Shown here: positions 1-9,262 of the stretch, piece by piece
Layout: every line of letters starts with the position of its first letter
Position numbering within the stretch: the first letter of the stretch is position 1
Assembly: GCA_019510125.1 (NCBI GenBank)
Contig: JAEKKX010000013.1
Span: 102,183-166,182 of the forward strand
DNA: 64,000 nt
Origin: Lysobacterales bacterium
Lineage (GTDB): Bacteria > Pseudomonadota > Gammaproteobacteria > Xanthomonadales > Xanthomonadaceae
Direction of reading: 5' to 3'
Translations under genes and position numbers: made by a program
Notes under the pieces: model-generated
The model's input: only the letters and a program-made list of their open reading frames with translations
Told to the model about the DNA's origin: nothing
Database searches by the model: none

Positions 1-405
1 CCGGATCGCGGCGCCGGCGTCTGTGGAGAGGTGGACGTGCTGCCGATCGCGCCGGTCCAGGCCCTCGCGCAGGATCGCGTCGAGGAAGCGGGTCGCGGTG
101 CCGTGGTACAGCACCGGCGGCGGCGCCAGCGCCGGCAGGTCCAGGTCCACGGCGACCGCATGCGAATGTCCCTGGCGCGCGCGGATCCGCCGGCCGTCGT
201 CGCTGATCGCGTAGCGCTGCTTGTCGTTCTCGGCGACCGCCCGCTCGATCAGGGCGCGGGTCAGCGGATGGTGTCCGGCGGCGCGCGCGACCAGCTCGTC
301 GATGTCGGCCCAACCGGACGCATCGAGGGTCAGGCCGATCAGCCCGGGGCGGTGGCGCAGGACCAGGGCGAGGAACCTGCTGGCGGCGGCGACCGGCTCG
401 GACAT
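1..405 (-). CDS. kptA: RNA 2'-phosphotransferase (KptA/Tpt1 family), C-terminal part cut by window edge
   Basis: Reverse-complement reading from ATG at 405: [84 protein letters not shown]...[65 protein letters not shown] and RQHVHLS motifs are KptA/Tpt1 hallmarks. Missing from ORF track because it runs off the edge. Confidence 0.9.
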   Translation of the reverse strand, partial: MSEPVAAASRFLALVLRHRPGLIGLTLDASGWADIDELVARAAGHHPLTRALIERAVAENDKQRYAISDDGRRIRARQGHSHAVAVDLDLPALAPPPVLYHGTATRFLDAILREGLDRRDRQHVHLSTDAGAAIR

Positions 406-535
406 GCGGCAAGGCTAGCGCGGGAGCCGGTCGGAGGTCACGTTTCGGCCCGGCGCGGGCGTCGCGGGCCCGGGGAAGGCTGCTCCCGTCGTCGTTTCGC
501 CTTATCCTGACCGTTCCGCAGGGAACGGAGCAAAC

Positions 536-2617
536 GTGATGCGTTCAGCGTGGCTGTGCGTCGGGGTCATCGCGATCCTGTCCATGTCGGGGTGCAAGAA
601 GGCGGAGGCGCCGAAGACGCCGAACCTGCCGATCCCGCAGTGCAAGGAGGTGCCCGAGGCCGGCGCCAAGAATTTCGCGCGCCTGGTCCACGCCATGGAC
701 CGCGCCGGCGACCTGCCGACGCTGACCCAGGCGTTCGCCGGCTATCGCAAGGCGCTCGACGCCGAGATCGCCAAGCGCGATCCGGCGCTGGCGCAGAAGC
801 TCAAGCCGGTCCTCGACCGCCACTTCTCGCAGGACGCCCTGCGCGCGCGCGCGGCCTGCGCGCTGTTCGCGCCGCTGGCGGCCAAGTCCGGCGGCGTGGC
901 CGCGCTGGACGCGTGGTCGAAGTCGCCCGAGATGCACGCGGTGAACGTGTCGATCTGGACCCGCGCGCCGGCGCCGTCGGAGGAGGACAACGTCCCGAAT
1001 TCCGCGCGCCGCTCGCAGCGCCTGCGCGACGTGGTCACGGCGATGGCGCTGGAACAGGTCCAGGCCAACCGCAAGGCCGGCGAGGGCCCGGAACCGAAGG
1101 CGCTGATCGCCGCGCTCGACTCCGCCGCGCTCAGCCTCCCGGCGCCCGCGCCGCGCGAACGGATCGACCGCAACGCGCTGATCGAACAGTGGCTGCAGCC
1201 GGCGCTGATCAAGACGTCCGACGACGACATCGAGACGTTCATGAACTTCGCGGAGAGTCCGTTCGGCGCCGACTACTACGTCGCGCTCGCCTCGGCCTAC
1301 GATTTCCGCTACGGCGACTGGTACAGCCAGCTCTACCAGGACCTGCGCGAAGCCGCGGCGCCCGGCGAGCTGCCCGGCGGCGCCCCCGGCGGCAAGGACG
1401 CGGTGATCGCCCAGGCCCGCGGCCTGCTGCGCAACGTCGCCACGCCCGCGGCCGCGGCCCAGGCCAGTGCGATGCTGCAGGAAGTGGAGCGGATCGATCC
1501 GCGCAACGCGCAGGTGCACCTGCTGCTGGGCGAGGCGGCGATCAAGAGCGCGCCGCCGATGCCGCTGCGCCAGGACCAGTTGCGCGCCGTCATCGACGTG
1601 CCGAACTACTACGCCGCCGAACAGGAACTCACCAAGGCGCTGGAACTGGCGCCGAACGAGCCCGATGCGCTGATGTGGCTGAGCCGGCTGCGCTACCTGC
1701 AGGGCCGCGACGCCGAGGCGAACCAGTTGCTGCAGCAGGTGCAGTCGATCGACGCGGACCATCCCTACCTCGACCTGTACACCGCGGACCTGATCTTCGA
1801 GACCGGCGACTACACCAAGGCCATGCGCTTCTACCAGGCCGCGATCGACAAGGCCGAGGGCGTGCCGTTCCTGCACGAGACGGCGATGGCGCACCTGATG
1901 AGCGCGATGCGCCGCGGCAACCGCAGCGACGACTTCCCGCGCATCGCCGACGCCTTCCTCGCCAAGCATCCGGACGCGTGGAACGTCCGCCTGGATTTCG
2001 CCGACTACCTGATGGCCACGCCGAAGGCGAAGGCCGACCGGATCGTCGCGGTCGTCGATCCGGTGCCGGACACCTGGCTGCCGCAGCGCAAGTACGCGGT
2101 GCTGTCGGCCGCGCTGGTGCGCAAGTCCACCGAGCTGCTGGACCGCAAGACCGGCGCGCCGGTCGGCGCCAGCCTGGCGGCGATGAAGCGCGCCATCTCG
2201 CTCAATCCCGATCCGCGGACGCTCAGCGAGGCGGTGTGCCGCGCCGGCCTCGACGCCAAGCTGGCGCAGCTCTACGTCGACGCCACGCCCAACCCGAAGG
2301 CCACCATCACCCCGCTGACGGTGTGCGCGTTGCGCTGGCAGCGGATCGACATCCTGCGCGCCATCACGCCGTACGGAGACGGCGTCGCGCTGAGTGCGCC
2401 GCAGCCGGACCTGCTCGGCGACACCCCGCTGTGCTACGCCGCGGCGACCAAGAACGTGAAGGCGTTCGTCTCGCTCGCCAAGCTGCAGGTCAGCCCGGTG
2501 CAGCGCTGCAGCGACGGCAACACCGTCGTCGAGCGTCTTTCGCGCATGGCCTACGGCGGCGATCCGGCGATCGCGCAGATGCAGTCGGTGCTGAGCCGGT
2601 TCTACCGCAAGAGCTGA
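536..2617 (+). CDS. Lipoprotein with TPR-like repeats
   Basis: Signal peptide plus lipobox MSGCKK; helical repeat region with EQELTKALELAPNEPDALMWLSRLRYLQGRDAEA. Confidence 0.75.
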   Translation: MMRSAWLCVGVIAILSMSGCKKAEAPKTPNLPIPQCKEVPEAGAKNFARLVHAMDRAGDLPTLTQAFAGYRKALDAEIAKRDPALAQKLKPVLDRHFSQDALRARAACALFAPLAAKSGGVAALDAWSKSPEMHAVNVSIWTRAPAPSEEDNVPNSARRSQRLRDVVTAMALEQVQANRKAGEGPEPKALIAALDSAALSLPAPAPRERIDRNALIEQWLQPALIKTSDDDIETFMNFAESPFGADYYVALASAYDFRYGDWYSQLYQDLREAAAPGELPGGAPGGKDAVIAQARGLLRNVATPAAAAQASAMLQEVERIDPRNAQVHLLLGEAAIKSAPPMPLRQDQLRAVIDVPNYYAAEQELTKALELAPNEPDALMWLSRLRYLQGRDAEANQLLQQVQSIDADHPYLDLYTADLIFETGDYTKAMRFYQAAIDKAEGVPFLHETAMAHLMSAMRRGNRSDDFPRIADAFLAKHPDAWNVRLDFADYLMATPKAKADRIVAVVDPVPDTWLPQRKYAVLSAALVRKSTELLDRKTGAPVGASLAAMKRAISLNPDPRTLSEAVCRAGLDAKLAQLYVDATPNPKATITPLTVCALRWQRIDILRAITPYGDGVALSAPQPDLLGDTPLCYAAATKNVKAFVSLAKLQVSPVQRCSDGNTVVERLSRMAYGGDPAIAQMQSVLSRFYRKS

Positions 2618-2659
2618 CGGCAGCGGCGGCGGCGCCCCGCCGCCGCCCGCCGCTCCGGA

Positions 2660-4090
2660 TCAGGGCGCGGCCACCGCCCGCAGCATCCGCACCCAGTGGT
2701 CGACGTCGTCGGCCAGGGCCTTGACCGGCAGGCGTTCGTCGCGACCGTGCGCGCGCATGTCGTCCGGCACCACGCCCCACGACCCGTCGACGCCGTACAC
2801 CGGCAGCCCGTGCACGCGGAACGGCCGGGCATCGCTGGCGCCGGTGCTCATCTCCGGCAGGATCGGCGCGCCGGGAAACATCGCGTGGACGCTGTCGGCA
2901 TAGACCTTGAGCAGGTCCGGGCGCAGCGGCGAGGCCAGCGAGGCCTGCTCCTTGTCCAGTCGGGTCACTTCGACCCTGTCGCCGGCGATGGCCTGCAGTT
3001 CGTCGCGGATCGCGTCGGGCGAGACGCCCGGCAGGATCCGGCAGTTGACCGTCGCCCGCGCCATCTGCGGCAGCGCGTTGGGCGCGTGTCCGCCGGCGAG
3101 CATGGTCGCGACGCAGCGCGTGCGGGTGAGCCCGACCTCGCCGATGTCGGCCTCGATCGCGTCGGCCGCGGCGCCGTCCGCCGGGTCCTTCAGCCAGGCC
3201 CGCATCGCATCGCCCAGCGCGCCCGGTTCGCTGCGCTGGCGCACGTCGAAGTAGGCGCGGGTGGTGTCGTTGAGCTTCGGCTCGAAGCGGTAGTGCGACA
3301 GCCGCGCCAGCGCGTCGGACAGTTCGTAGATCGCGTTGTCCGGTCGCGGCTTGGAACTGTGTCCGCCGGGATTGTGCACGGTGAAGGCATAGTCGGCGTA
3401 GGTCTTCTCCGCGGTCTGGAAGGTGAAGCCGATCGGCTTGCCGTCCGCCGCGAACCCGCCGCCGCCGCCGTCGGCATTGAGGCCGTACTCGGCGTCGGTC
3501 AGCGCGCGCCATTCGGTCGCGCCCTTGAGCGCGCCGATGCCGGTGGTCTCCTCGTCGCCGGTGAAGAACACGATCAGGTCGCGCTTCGGCCGGAAGCCCT
3601 CGGCCTTGAGTTTCAGCAGCGCCGTGGTGACCGCGACCACGCCCATCTTGTCGTCGGAGGTGCCGCGGCCGTAGAAGTAGCCGTCGCGCTCGGTCAGCGT
3701 GAACGGGTCCAGCGACCAGTCCTCCGGTTTCGCTTCCACCACGTCCATGTGCGCCATCAGCAGCACCGGCTTCGCCTTCGGCCTGCCGGCGGCAGGCCAG
3801 CGCACGATCAGCGCGGCGGTGTGGTTCTCCGGCGTGGCGTCGTAGGGCATCACGTGGATGTCGGCGTCGGCCCAGCCCGCGGCGCGGTACTGGTCGGCGA
3901 GATACTGCGCCAGTTCCGGCACCTTGCCGCGCCCGGCCACCGTCGGCACTTCGATCGCGTGTTCGTACAGTGCGCGCGCCCTGCCGTGCCAGGGATCGTC
4001 CGCGGCCTGCGCGAGCAACGCGGCGAAGGGCAGGGCGGCGGCGAGCAGTGCGGCGGACAGCGGTGCGGCGGCGGGCGGGACGATGCGCAT
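2660..4090 (-). CDS. M20/M25/M40 family metallopeptidase, secreted
   Basis: Signal peptide; LLMAHMDVVEAKPEDW, GRGTSDDKMGV, FFTGDEETTG motifs of the M20 family. Confidence 0.9.
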   Translation of the reverse strand: MRIVPPAAAPLSAALLAAALPFAALLAQAADDPWHGRARALYEHAIEVPTVAGRGKVPELAQYLADQYRAAGWADADIHVMPYDATPENHTAALIVRWPAAGRPKAKPVLLMAHMDVVEAKPEDWSLDPFTLTERDGYFYGRGTSDDKMGVVAVTTALLKLKAEGFRPKRDLIVFFTGDEETTGIGALKGATEWRALTDAEYGLNADGGGGGFAADGKPIGFTFQTAEKTYADYAFTVHNPGGHSSKPRPDNAIYELSDALARLSHYRFEPKLNDTTRAYFDVRQRSEPGALGDAMRAWLKDPADGAAADAIEADIGEVGLTRTRCVATMLAGGHAPNALPQMARATVNCRILPGVSPDAIRDELQAIAGDRVEVTRLDKEQASLASPLRPDLLKVYADSVHAMFPGAPILPEMSTGASDARPFRVHGLPVYGVDGSWGVVPDDMRAHGRDERLPVKALADDVDHWVRMLRAVAAP

Positions 4091-4181
4091 GGCGACCTCG
4101 GCGGACGGGATCGTCGCATCCTACCCGCAACCCGCGCCGGCCGGAGCGGACTGCAAGGCCGGGGTCTGCGATCATGTGCGG

Positions 4182-5564
4182 ATGACCACGCCCGCCGATT
4201 TCGCCGCCCTGTCGCTGTCCCCCGCCCTGTCGCAGGGGCTCGACGCGCTGGGCTACACCACGATGACGCCGGTGCAGGCGCAGGCCCTGCCGCCCATCCT
4301 CGACGGCCGCGACGTCATCGCGCAGGCCCCCACCGGCAGCGGCAAGACCGCCGCGTTCGGCCTCGGCCTGCTGCATCGGCTCGACCCTGCGGACGGCCGC
4401 ACCCAGGCGCTGGTGCTGTGCCCCACGCGCGAGCTCGCCGACCAGGTCGGCAAGCAGTTGCGCCGGCTCGCCACCGGCATCGCCAACCTGAAGATCTCGA
4501 TCCTCTGCGGCGGCCTGCCGCTGGCCCCGCAGCTCGCCTCGCTCGCGCACGCCCCGCACGTGGTCGTCGGCACCCCCGGGCGCGTGCTCGAACTCGTCCA
4601 GAAGGACGCGCTGTCGCTGCGCGGCGTGCGCACGCTGGTGCTGGACGAGGCCGACCGCATGCTCGACATGGGCTTCGAGGACGCGATCCGCGATCTCGTC
4701 AAGCGCACGCCGAAGGACCGCCAGGGCCTGCTGTTCTCGGCGACCTTCCCCGACGCCATCCGCGCGCTCGCCAACGCGATGCTGCGCGATGCGGTCGAGG
4801 TCAGCATCGAGGGCGGCGCCGAACCGGCGACGATCGAGCAACTGTTCTTCGAGGTCGAGCCCGCGCGCAAGATGCCGCTGCTCGCCGCGCTGCTGCTGCG
4901 CTACAAGCCCGCGTCGTGCGTGGTGTTCTGCAACATGCGCAAGGACACCGAGGAGGTGGTCGGCTCGCTGTCGCACTACGGCTTCACCGCGCTGGCGCTG
5001 CACGGCGACATGGAGCAGCGCGATCGCGAGGAGGTGCTGGTGCGCTTCGCCAACCGCAGTTGCAGCGTGCTGGTCGCCAGCGACGTGGCCGCGCGCGGAC
5101 TGGACGTCGAGGACCTCGCCGCGGTCGTCAACTTCGACCTGCCCAGCGATGCCGACACCTACCTGCACCGCATCGGCCGCACCGGCCGCGCCGGTCGCGA
5201 CGGCCTCGCGCTCAGCCTGTGCGTGCCCACCGACCTGCCGCGCGAGAAGGCGATCAGCGAGCGCATCGGCAAGTCGCTGCGCTACGAGAGCATGCAGCCG
5301 CTGGCCGGCCGGCCGCCGCACGTGCCCGCCGCGGCGATGGTCACGCTCAGGATCGACGCCGGCCGCACCGACAAGCTGCGCCCGGGCGACATCGTCGGTG
5401 CGCTGACCGGCGAGGCGGGCCTGAAGGCCGACGCGGTCGGCAAGATCGACGTGTTCCCCACGCGCTCGTACGTCGCGATCGCGCGCGCGCAGGCCGACAA
5501 CGCGCTCGCCAAGCTGCGCAGCGGCAAGATCAAGGGCCGCAAGTTCCGCGTGAACCGGCTCTGA
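4182..5564 (+). CDS. dbpA: ATP-dependent RNA helicase DbpA
   Basis: MTTPADFAALSLSPALSQGLDALGYTTMTPVQAQALP; APTGSGKT, DEAD box, SAT, HRIGRTGR motifs and C-terminal DbpA-type RNA-binding domain ending GRKFRVNRL. Confidence 0.92.
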   Translation: MTTPADFAALSLSPALSQGLDALGYTTMTPVQAQALPPILDGRDVIAQAPTGSGKTAAFGLGLLHRLDPADGRTQALVLCPTRELADQVGKQLRRLATGIANLKISILCGGLPLAPQLASLAHAPHVVVGTPGRVLELVQKDALSLRGVRTLVLDEADRMLDMGFEDAIRDLVKRTPKDRQGLLFSATFPDAIRALANAMLRDAVEVSIEGGAEPATIEQLFFEVEPARKMPLLAALLLRYKPASCVVFCNMRKDTEEVVGSLSHYGFTALALHGDMEQRDREEVLVRFANRSCSVLVASDVAARGLDVEDLAAVVNFDLPSDADTYLHRIGRTGRAGRDGLALSLCVPTDLPREKAISERIGKSLRYESMQPLAGRPPHVPAAAMVTLRIDAGRTDKLRPGDIVGALTGEAGLKADAVGKIDVFPTRSYVAIARAQADNALAKLRSGKIKGRKFRVNRL

Positions 5565-5610
5565 GGCGCGACCTGGGGCGCGGTGGACACGGTGGCCGCA
5601 CGCGCCTCGC

Positions 5611-7365
5611 TCACGGCGCGGGTTCGGGCTCCGGCTCCGGTTCGGCTTCGGGTTCGCCGTCGGCCTCGGGTTCCGGCGTGCCCGCAGGCGCATCGCCGGC
5701 GCGGACGAAGTCCATGTCGACGCTGAAGCGGGCGAAGGCGCGCGCCATCGCGTCGCGCATCTCCGGCCGGATCTCGGGCGACTGCAGCATCGCCGCGGGG
5801 TCGCCGGCCTGGGTCAGGTGCAGGCCGTCGCCGTCGCAGTGGTAGGCGTGCCCGATCGATTGCGCGCCGGCTTCACGGGTTTCGACCGTCACGTGGCCCG
5901 GTGTGTGGAGCTCGTTGTGCAGCGTGATCCGGTTGTCGTGCCCGGTGTACGTCGTCAACAGCCGTCCGCCCACCGTGCGCCAGGTGAAATGGGTGTCGCC
6001 GCGCTTGGTCTGCCGCAGCCAGACGCCGTCGTGGGGCTCGGTGCGGGTGACCACGTCCTGGTAGGTGAGCGAGCCGGTATGGTCCGGGTTGAGCGCGAGC
6101 ACGCGCGTGCCGGAAACGTAGCGCGGCGGCGCCGCGTTGCCGGTGGCGCTCTGCTCGAAGTAGCGGCGCAGCGAGGCTTCGGTTTCCTCCCAGCGGCCGG
6201 CCGGGCAGGCGCAAAGGCTGGTGGTCGCCGGCTGCGCGACGATGACGATGTCGCCCAGTTGGCGGGTGCGCGTCGTCGTCCACAGCGCGCGGTAACGCAC
6301 CGGGCCGTCGCAGGTGGACACCGTGGTCAGCGGCGGCCCCCAGGCGCCGCCCTCGGCCTTGCGCCAGAGGTGGCGCGCGTCGTCCGGCAACGGCGCGTGG
6401 GTGAGGGTGTAGACCTTGCCGCGATCGAAGGCGAACACCGCGTTGCCGATCGTGTACGGCGTGGAGGGCGGCATCCGCAGGCGATCGTCGCCGTGGATCG
6501 CGATCGTGCCGCCCAGCACCGGCGTCGACGGCATCGCGCGACCGTCGGGCATGCGGATCCGGCGATCGAAGTAGGCCAGTGCGAAATCGCCCCACTGCGT
6601 CGCATCGATCGATTCGATGCCGCGCGCCGAGGCGACGAAGTCGCGCACCGCCTGCGGGCCCTCGGCGTCGCCCAGCCACAGGTACCACGGCACCGCTTCG
6701 TAGCTCATCGCGTCCATGCCCATGCCGTTGATCTCGGCGTCGAAATTGGGGATGTAGCCGGGGCCCATGCCGGACTTCGCGAGGTAGGCGAAGTATTCCG
6801 CGCTGGCTTCGGTCAGCCAGCCTTCGTCGGGCATCCGCGCCCAGGTGGCGTACTGGATGCAGTGGAAGATTTCGTGCGACAGCACGAACACCAGGTCGTC
6901 GCCGCCGGCGCGGCGATTGAGCTTGTAGTAGCTCACCGGGCATTCGGGCACGCCGACGGAATGCGCCGCCGCGGTGTAGGCGCCCGCGTCGAAGCCGCCG
7001 TCGGGTCCGTCCTCCTGCGGCGAGGGATAGCTGGTGAACATCACCGTCACGTTGCCCAGCCGCATGTCGCCGCCCATCGCGTCCATCGCCGTGCCGACGG
7101 CGGCGGCGAGTTCGTGGATGCGACCGGCCAAGGCCGGATTGCCGGTGATCGGCATGCCGTGCGGATGCACCGCGCGCAGCTTCGCGCTGCCGCCGCGCCA
7201 GACGATGTCGGCCGTCGTGATCGTGTCGCAGTCCTGCGGCGTCAGGCGATCGTCGAAATAGCCCGCATAGGTCGCGTCCGTGCACTGCCCGAAGTCGTCG
7301 GCCCGCGCCTGGCAGGCGAACAGACAGGCGCACATCCCCACCACCCACCATGCTGCGCGGATCAT
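5611..7365 (-). CDS. Secreted putative zinc metallopeptidase with acidic Pro/Glu C-terminal tail
   Basis: Signal peptide MIRAAWWVVGMCACLFACQARA; HEIFH motif in FVLSHEIFHCIQYATW followed by GWLTEASAEYFAYL; C-terminus PEPEADGEPEAEPEPEPEPAP. Start taken at ATG 7365, shorter than the track ORF. Confidence 0.6.
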   Translation of the reverse strand: MIRAAWWVVGMCACLFACQARADDFGQCTDATYAGYFDDRLTPQDCDTITTADIVWRGGSAKLRAVHPHGMPITGNPALAGRIHELAAAVGTAMDAMGGDMRLGNVTVMFTSYPSPQEDGPDGGFDAGAYTAAAHSVGVPECPVSYYKLNRRAGGDDLVFVLSHEIFHCIQYATWARMPDEGWLTEASAEYFAYLAKSGMGPGYIPNFDAEINGMGMDAMSYEAVPWYLWLGDAEGPQAVRDFVASARGIESIDATQWGDFALAYFDRRIRMPDGRAMPSTPVLGGTIAIHGDDRLRMPPSTPYTIGNAVFAFDRGKVYTLTHAPLPDDARHLWRKAEGGAWGPPLTTVSTCDGPVRYRALWTTTRTRQLGDIVIVAQPATTSLCACPAGRWEETEASLRRYFEQSATGNAAPPRYVSGTRVLALNPDHTGSLTYQDVVTRTEPHDGVWLRQTKRGDTHFTWRTVGGRLLTTYTGHDNRITLHNELHTPGHVTVETREAGAQSIGHAYHCDGDGLHLTQAGDPAAMLQSPEIRPEMRDAMARAFARFSVDMDFVRAGDAPAGTPEPEADGEPEAEPEPEPEPAP

Positions 7366-8005
7366 CGCGGTGCCCCCGGCGTGTCGGTGGGCGGATTCTA
7401 GCGCCGGCGAGGTCCTCGTGGCGGTGGCCGCCGGCTGGCCTGCTTGCGAGGAAGGCCGCCTTGCCGACAAGTCGCCCGCGCTCCAGTTGCACGCCGCCGC
7501 CGGTTGGGACCTGTTCTTCCTCTGTCCGGAAAAGGCGCTCGCCGGCTTCGAGCGCGCCGCGGCGCACTGCAGCGCACCGCACCGCAGCGCGTGTGCCGCC
7601 TGAAACGCCGCGCTCGTGCGCCTCGAACGCGAGGCCGACGGCGACGGCGAAGCGGCGCTCGTGCGCCTTGAACGAGGGGCGGCGCTGGGCGACGACAAGT
7701 CGAGGTCGCGGCTGGAAACCGAGCGCGATCGCGACCGGACTGCAGGCGCCGGGGGCGACGCGCCGGCCCCCGCCCCCGGGGGCGCACGACCGGCCCGGCT
7801 GACCGGGGAAGGGCCGCCCGATTTGCTTTGCGCGCCCGTTGGCCCCATAGTAGCCCCCGCTGAATGTCAAGGGTCACCTTGGATCGTGGCCTGCCGCTGT
7901 AGATCAAGCTTCACCGCGCCTACGCCGTTTCGCTCGTTTCCTCCTTGCAGCCAGCCCCTGCCGCCCCGCGGCATCCACATCCCCTGACTCAAGAGAAAAC
8001 AGAAC

Positions 8006-8215
8006 ATGTCCCAGAAACAGACCGGCACCGTGAAGTGGTTCAACGACGCCAAGGGCTTCGGCTTCATCACCCCGGAAAGCGGCGCCGACCTCTTCGTGCA
8101 CTTCCGCTCGATCCAGGGCTCGGGCTTCAAGACCCTCCAGGAAGGCCAGCGCGTGTCGTTCATCGCCACCCAGGGCCAGAAGGGCATGCAGGCCGACCAG
8201 GTCGAAGTGATCTGA
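8006..8215 (+). CDS. Cold-shock protein, CspA family
   Basis: [33 protein letters not shown], canonical RNP1/RNP2. Confidence 0.97.
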   Translation: MSQKQTGTVKWFNDAKGFGFITPESGADLFVHFRSIQGSGFKTLQEGQRVSFIATQGQKGMQADQVEVI

Positions 8216-8243
8216 TCCCGCTGCACCCGTCTCGCTGCACCCG

Positions 8244-8266
8244 GAAGCCCGGCCATCGGCCGGGTT
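8244..8266 (+). terminator. Rho-independent-like terminator after csp gene
   Basis: aagcccggccatcggccgggttt: GC stem, tetraloop-like ATCG, short T run, about 30 nt after the stop. Confidence 0.6.
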
Positions 8267-8360
8267 TCCTGCGTCTGGAGGCGCCAACGCCTCTCTCCCG
8301 CACCAACGCCTGCCGATCCCGCCGCCTTTGATACCCTGGCGACCAGCCGAGGGAGGGGAG

Positions 8361-9212
8361 ATGGCGTCGAATCCGGATTGGTCGCGTGAGGAAGTCGAGG
8401 CCTGCGTCGCCGACTACCTCGACATGCTGACGCTCGAACTGAACGGCCAGCGCTACAACAAGCGGGCGCACGCCCGCGCCCTCATGGCGCGCCTGAACCA
8501 GCGCAGCCTGCCATCGATCGAATTCAAGCGCTGTAACATCAGCGCGGTGCTGATCGAACTCGGCTACCCGTACATCGGCGGCTACAAACGCCGCGACAAC
8601 GTCCAGGCCATGCTGATCGACGCCGTGGAGGCGCGGCTTTCGGCCGACCAGCCCCTGCAGGACGCCGTGCTGGCCGCAGTGCAGCGACCCGCCATGCCGG
8701 TGGCGCCGTACGACGATCCGTGGGTGGCGCGCCCCGTGCCGGACAAGCGCATCGCCGATGAGGCAGCGGCGTATGCGCCACGCTTCTCCGCATCGCGTCG
8801 CGACTATCTCGCGCAGGAGGCGCGCAACCGCTCGCTCGGGCGCGCCGGCGAACTGTTCGTGCTCGAACTCGAAAGCCGCCGCCTGCATGCCGCGGGCAGG
8901 AAGCGCCTCGCCGATCGTGTCGAGCATGTCGCCTCCACGCAGGGCGACGGTCTCGGCTACGACGTGCATTCCTTCGAGGAAAGCGGCAAGCCGCGCCTGA
9001 TCGAAGTGAAGACCACGGCGTTCGGAGAGCAGACGCCGTTCTACGTTACCCGCAACGAAGTGGCCCGCTCCGAACGCGACGCCGACGTCTATCACCTCTA
9101 CCGCCTGTTCGACTTTCGCGCACGACCGCGCCTGTTCTCGATCGACGGCCGCATCGACCAGTGGTGCCGGCTGGATCCGGCGACGTATCTCGCAACCTTG
9201 TCGGCGCGCTGA
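8361..9212 (+). CDS. DUF3883 domain-containing protein
   Basis: C-terminus LGRAGELFVLELESRRL...DGLGYDVHSFEESGKPRLIEVKTTAFGEQTPFYVTRNEVARSERDADVYHLYRLFDF matches the DUF3883 pattern (PD-(D/E)XK-like core). Confidence 0.75.
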   Translation: MASNPDWSREEVEACVADYLDMLTLELNGQRYNKRAHARALMARLNQRSLPSIEFKRCNISAVLIELGYPYIGGYKRRDNVQAMLIDAVEARLSADQPLQDAVLAAVQRPAMPVAPYDDPWVARPVPDKRIADEAAAYAPRFSASRRDYLAQEARNRSLGRAGELFVLELESRRLHAAGRKRLADRVEHVASTQGDGLGYDVHSFEESGKPRLIEVKTTAFGEQTPFYVTRNEVARSERDADVYHLYRLFDFRARPRLFSIDGRIDQWCRLDPATYLATLSAR

Positions 9213-9262
9213 GCAGCGACGCGTGCCCGGGCAGCGCTTCCCGTGCGAAGCCTCCGCGCGTG

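Noticed and set aside
2490-5845. Very long ORFs 2490..5693 (-) and 2696..5845 (+)
   Set aside because: High-GC shadow ORFs overlapping the well-supported M20 peptidase and DbpA; Arg/Ala/Gly-rich low-complexity translations with no motifs.
7398-7870. Coding gene on either strand upstream of csp
   Set aside because: Low-complexity Arg/Ala translations, internal imperfect repeats, no motif or convincing start; treated as non-coding or degenerate.
7867-8005. RNA thermosensor in the csp leader
   Set aside because: A roughly 130-nt leader is plausible, but I could not show a specific alternative fold from sequence alone.
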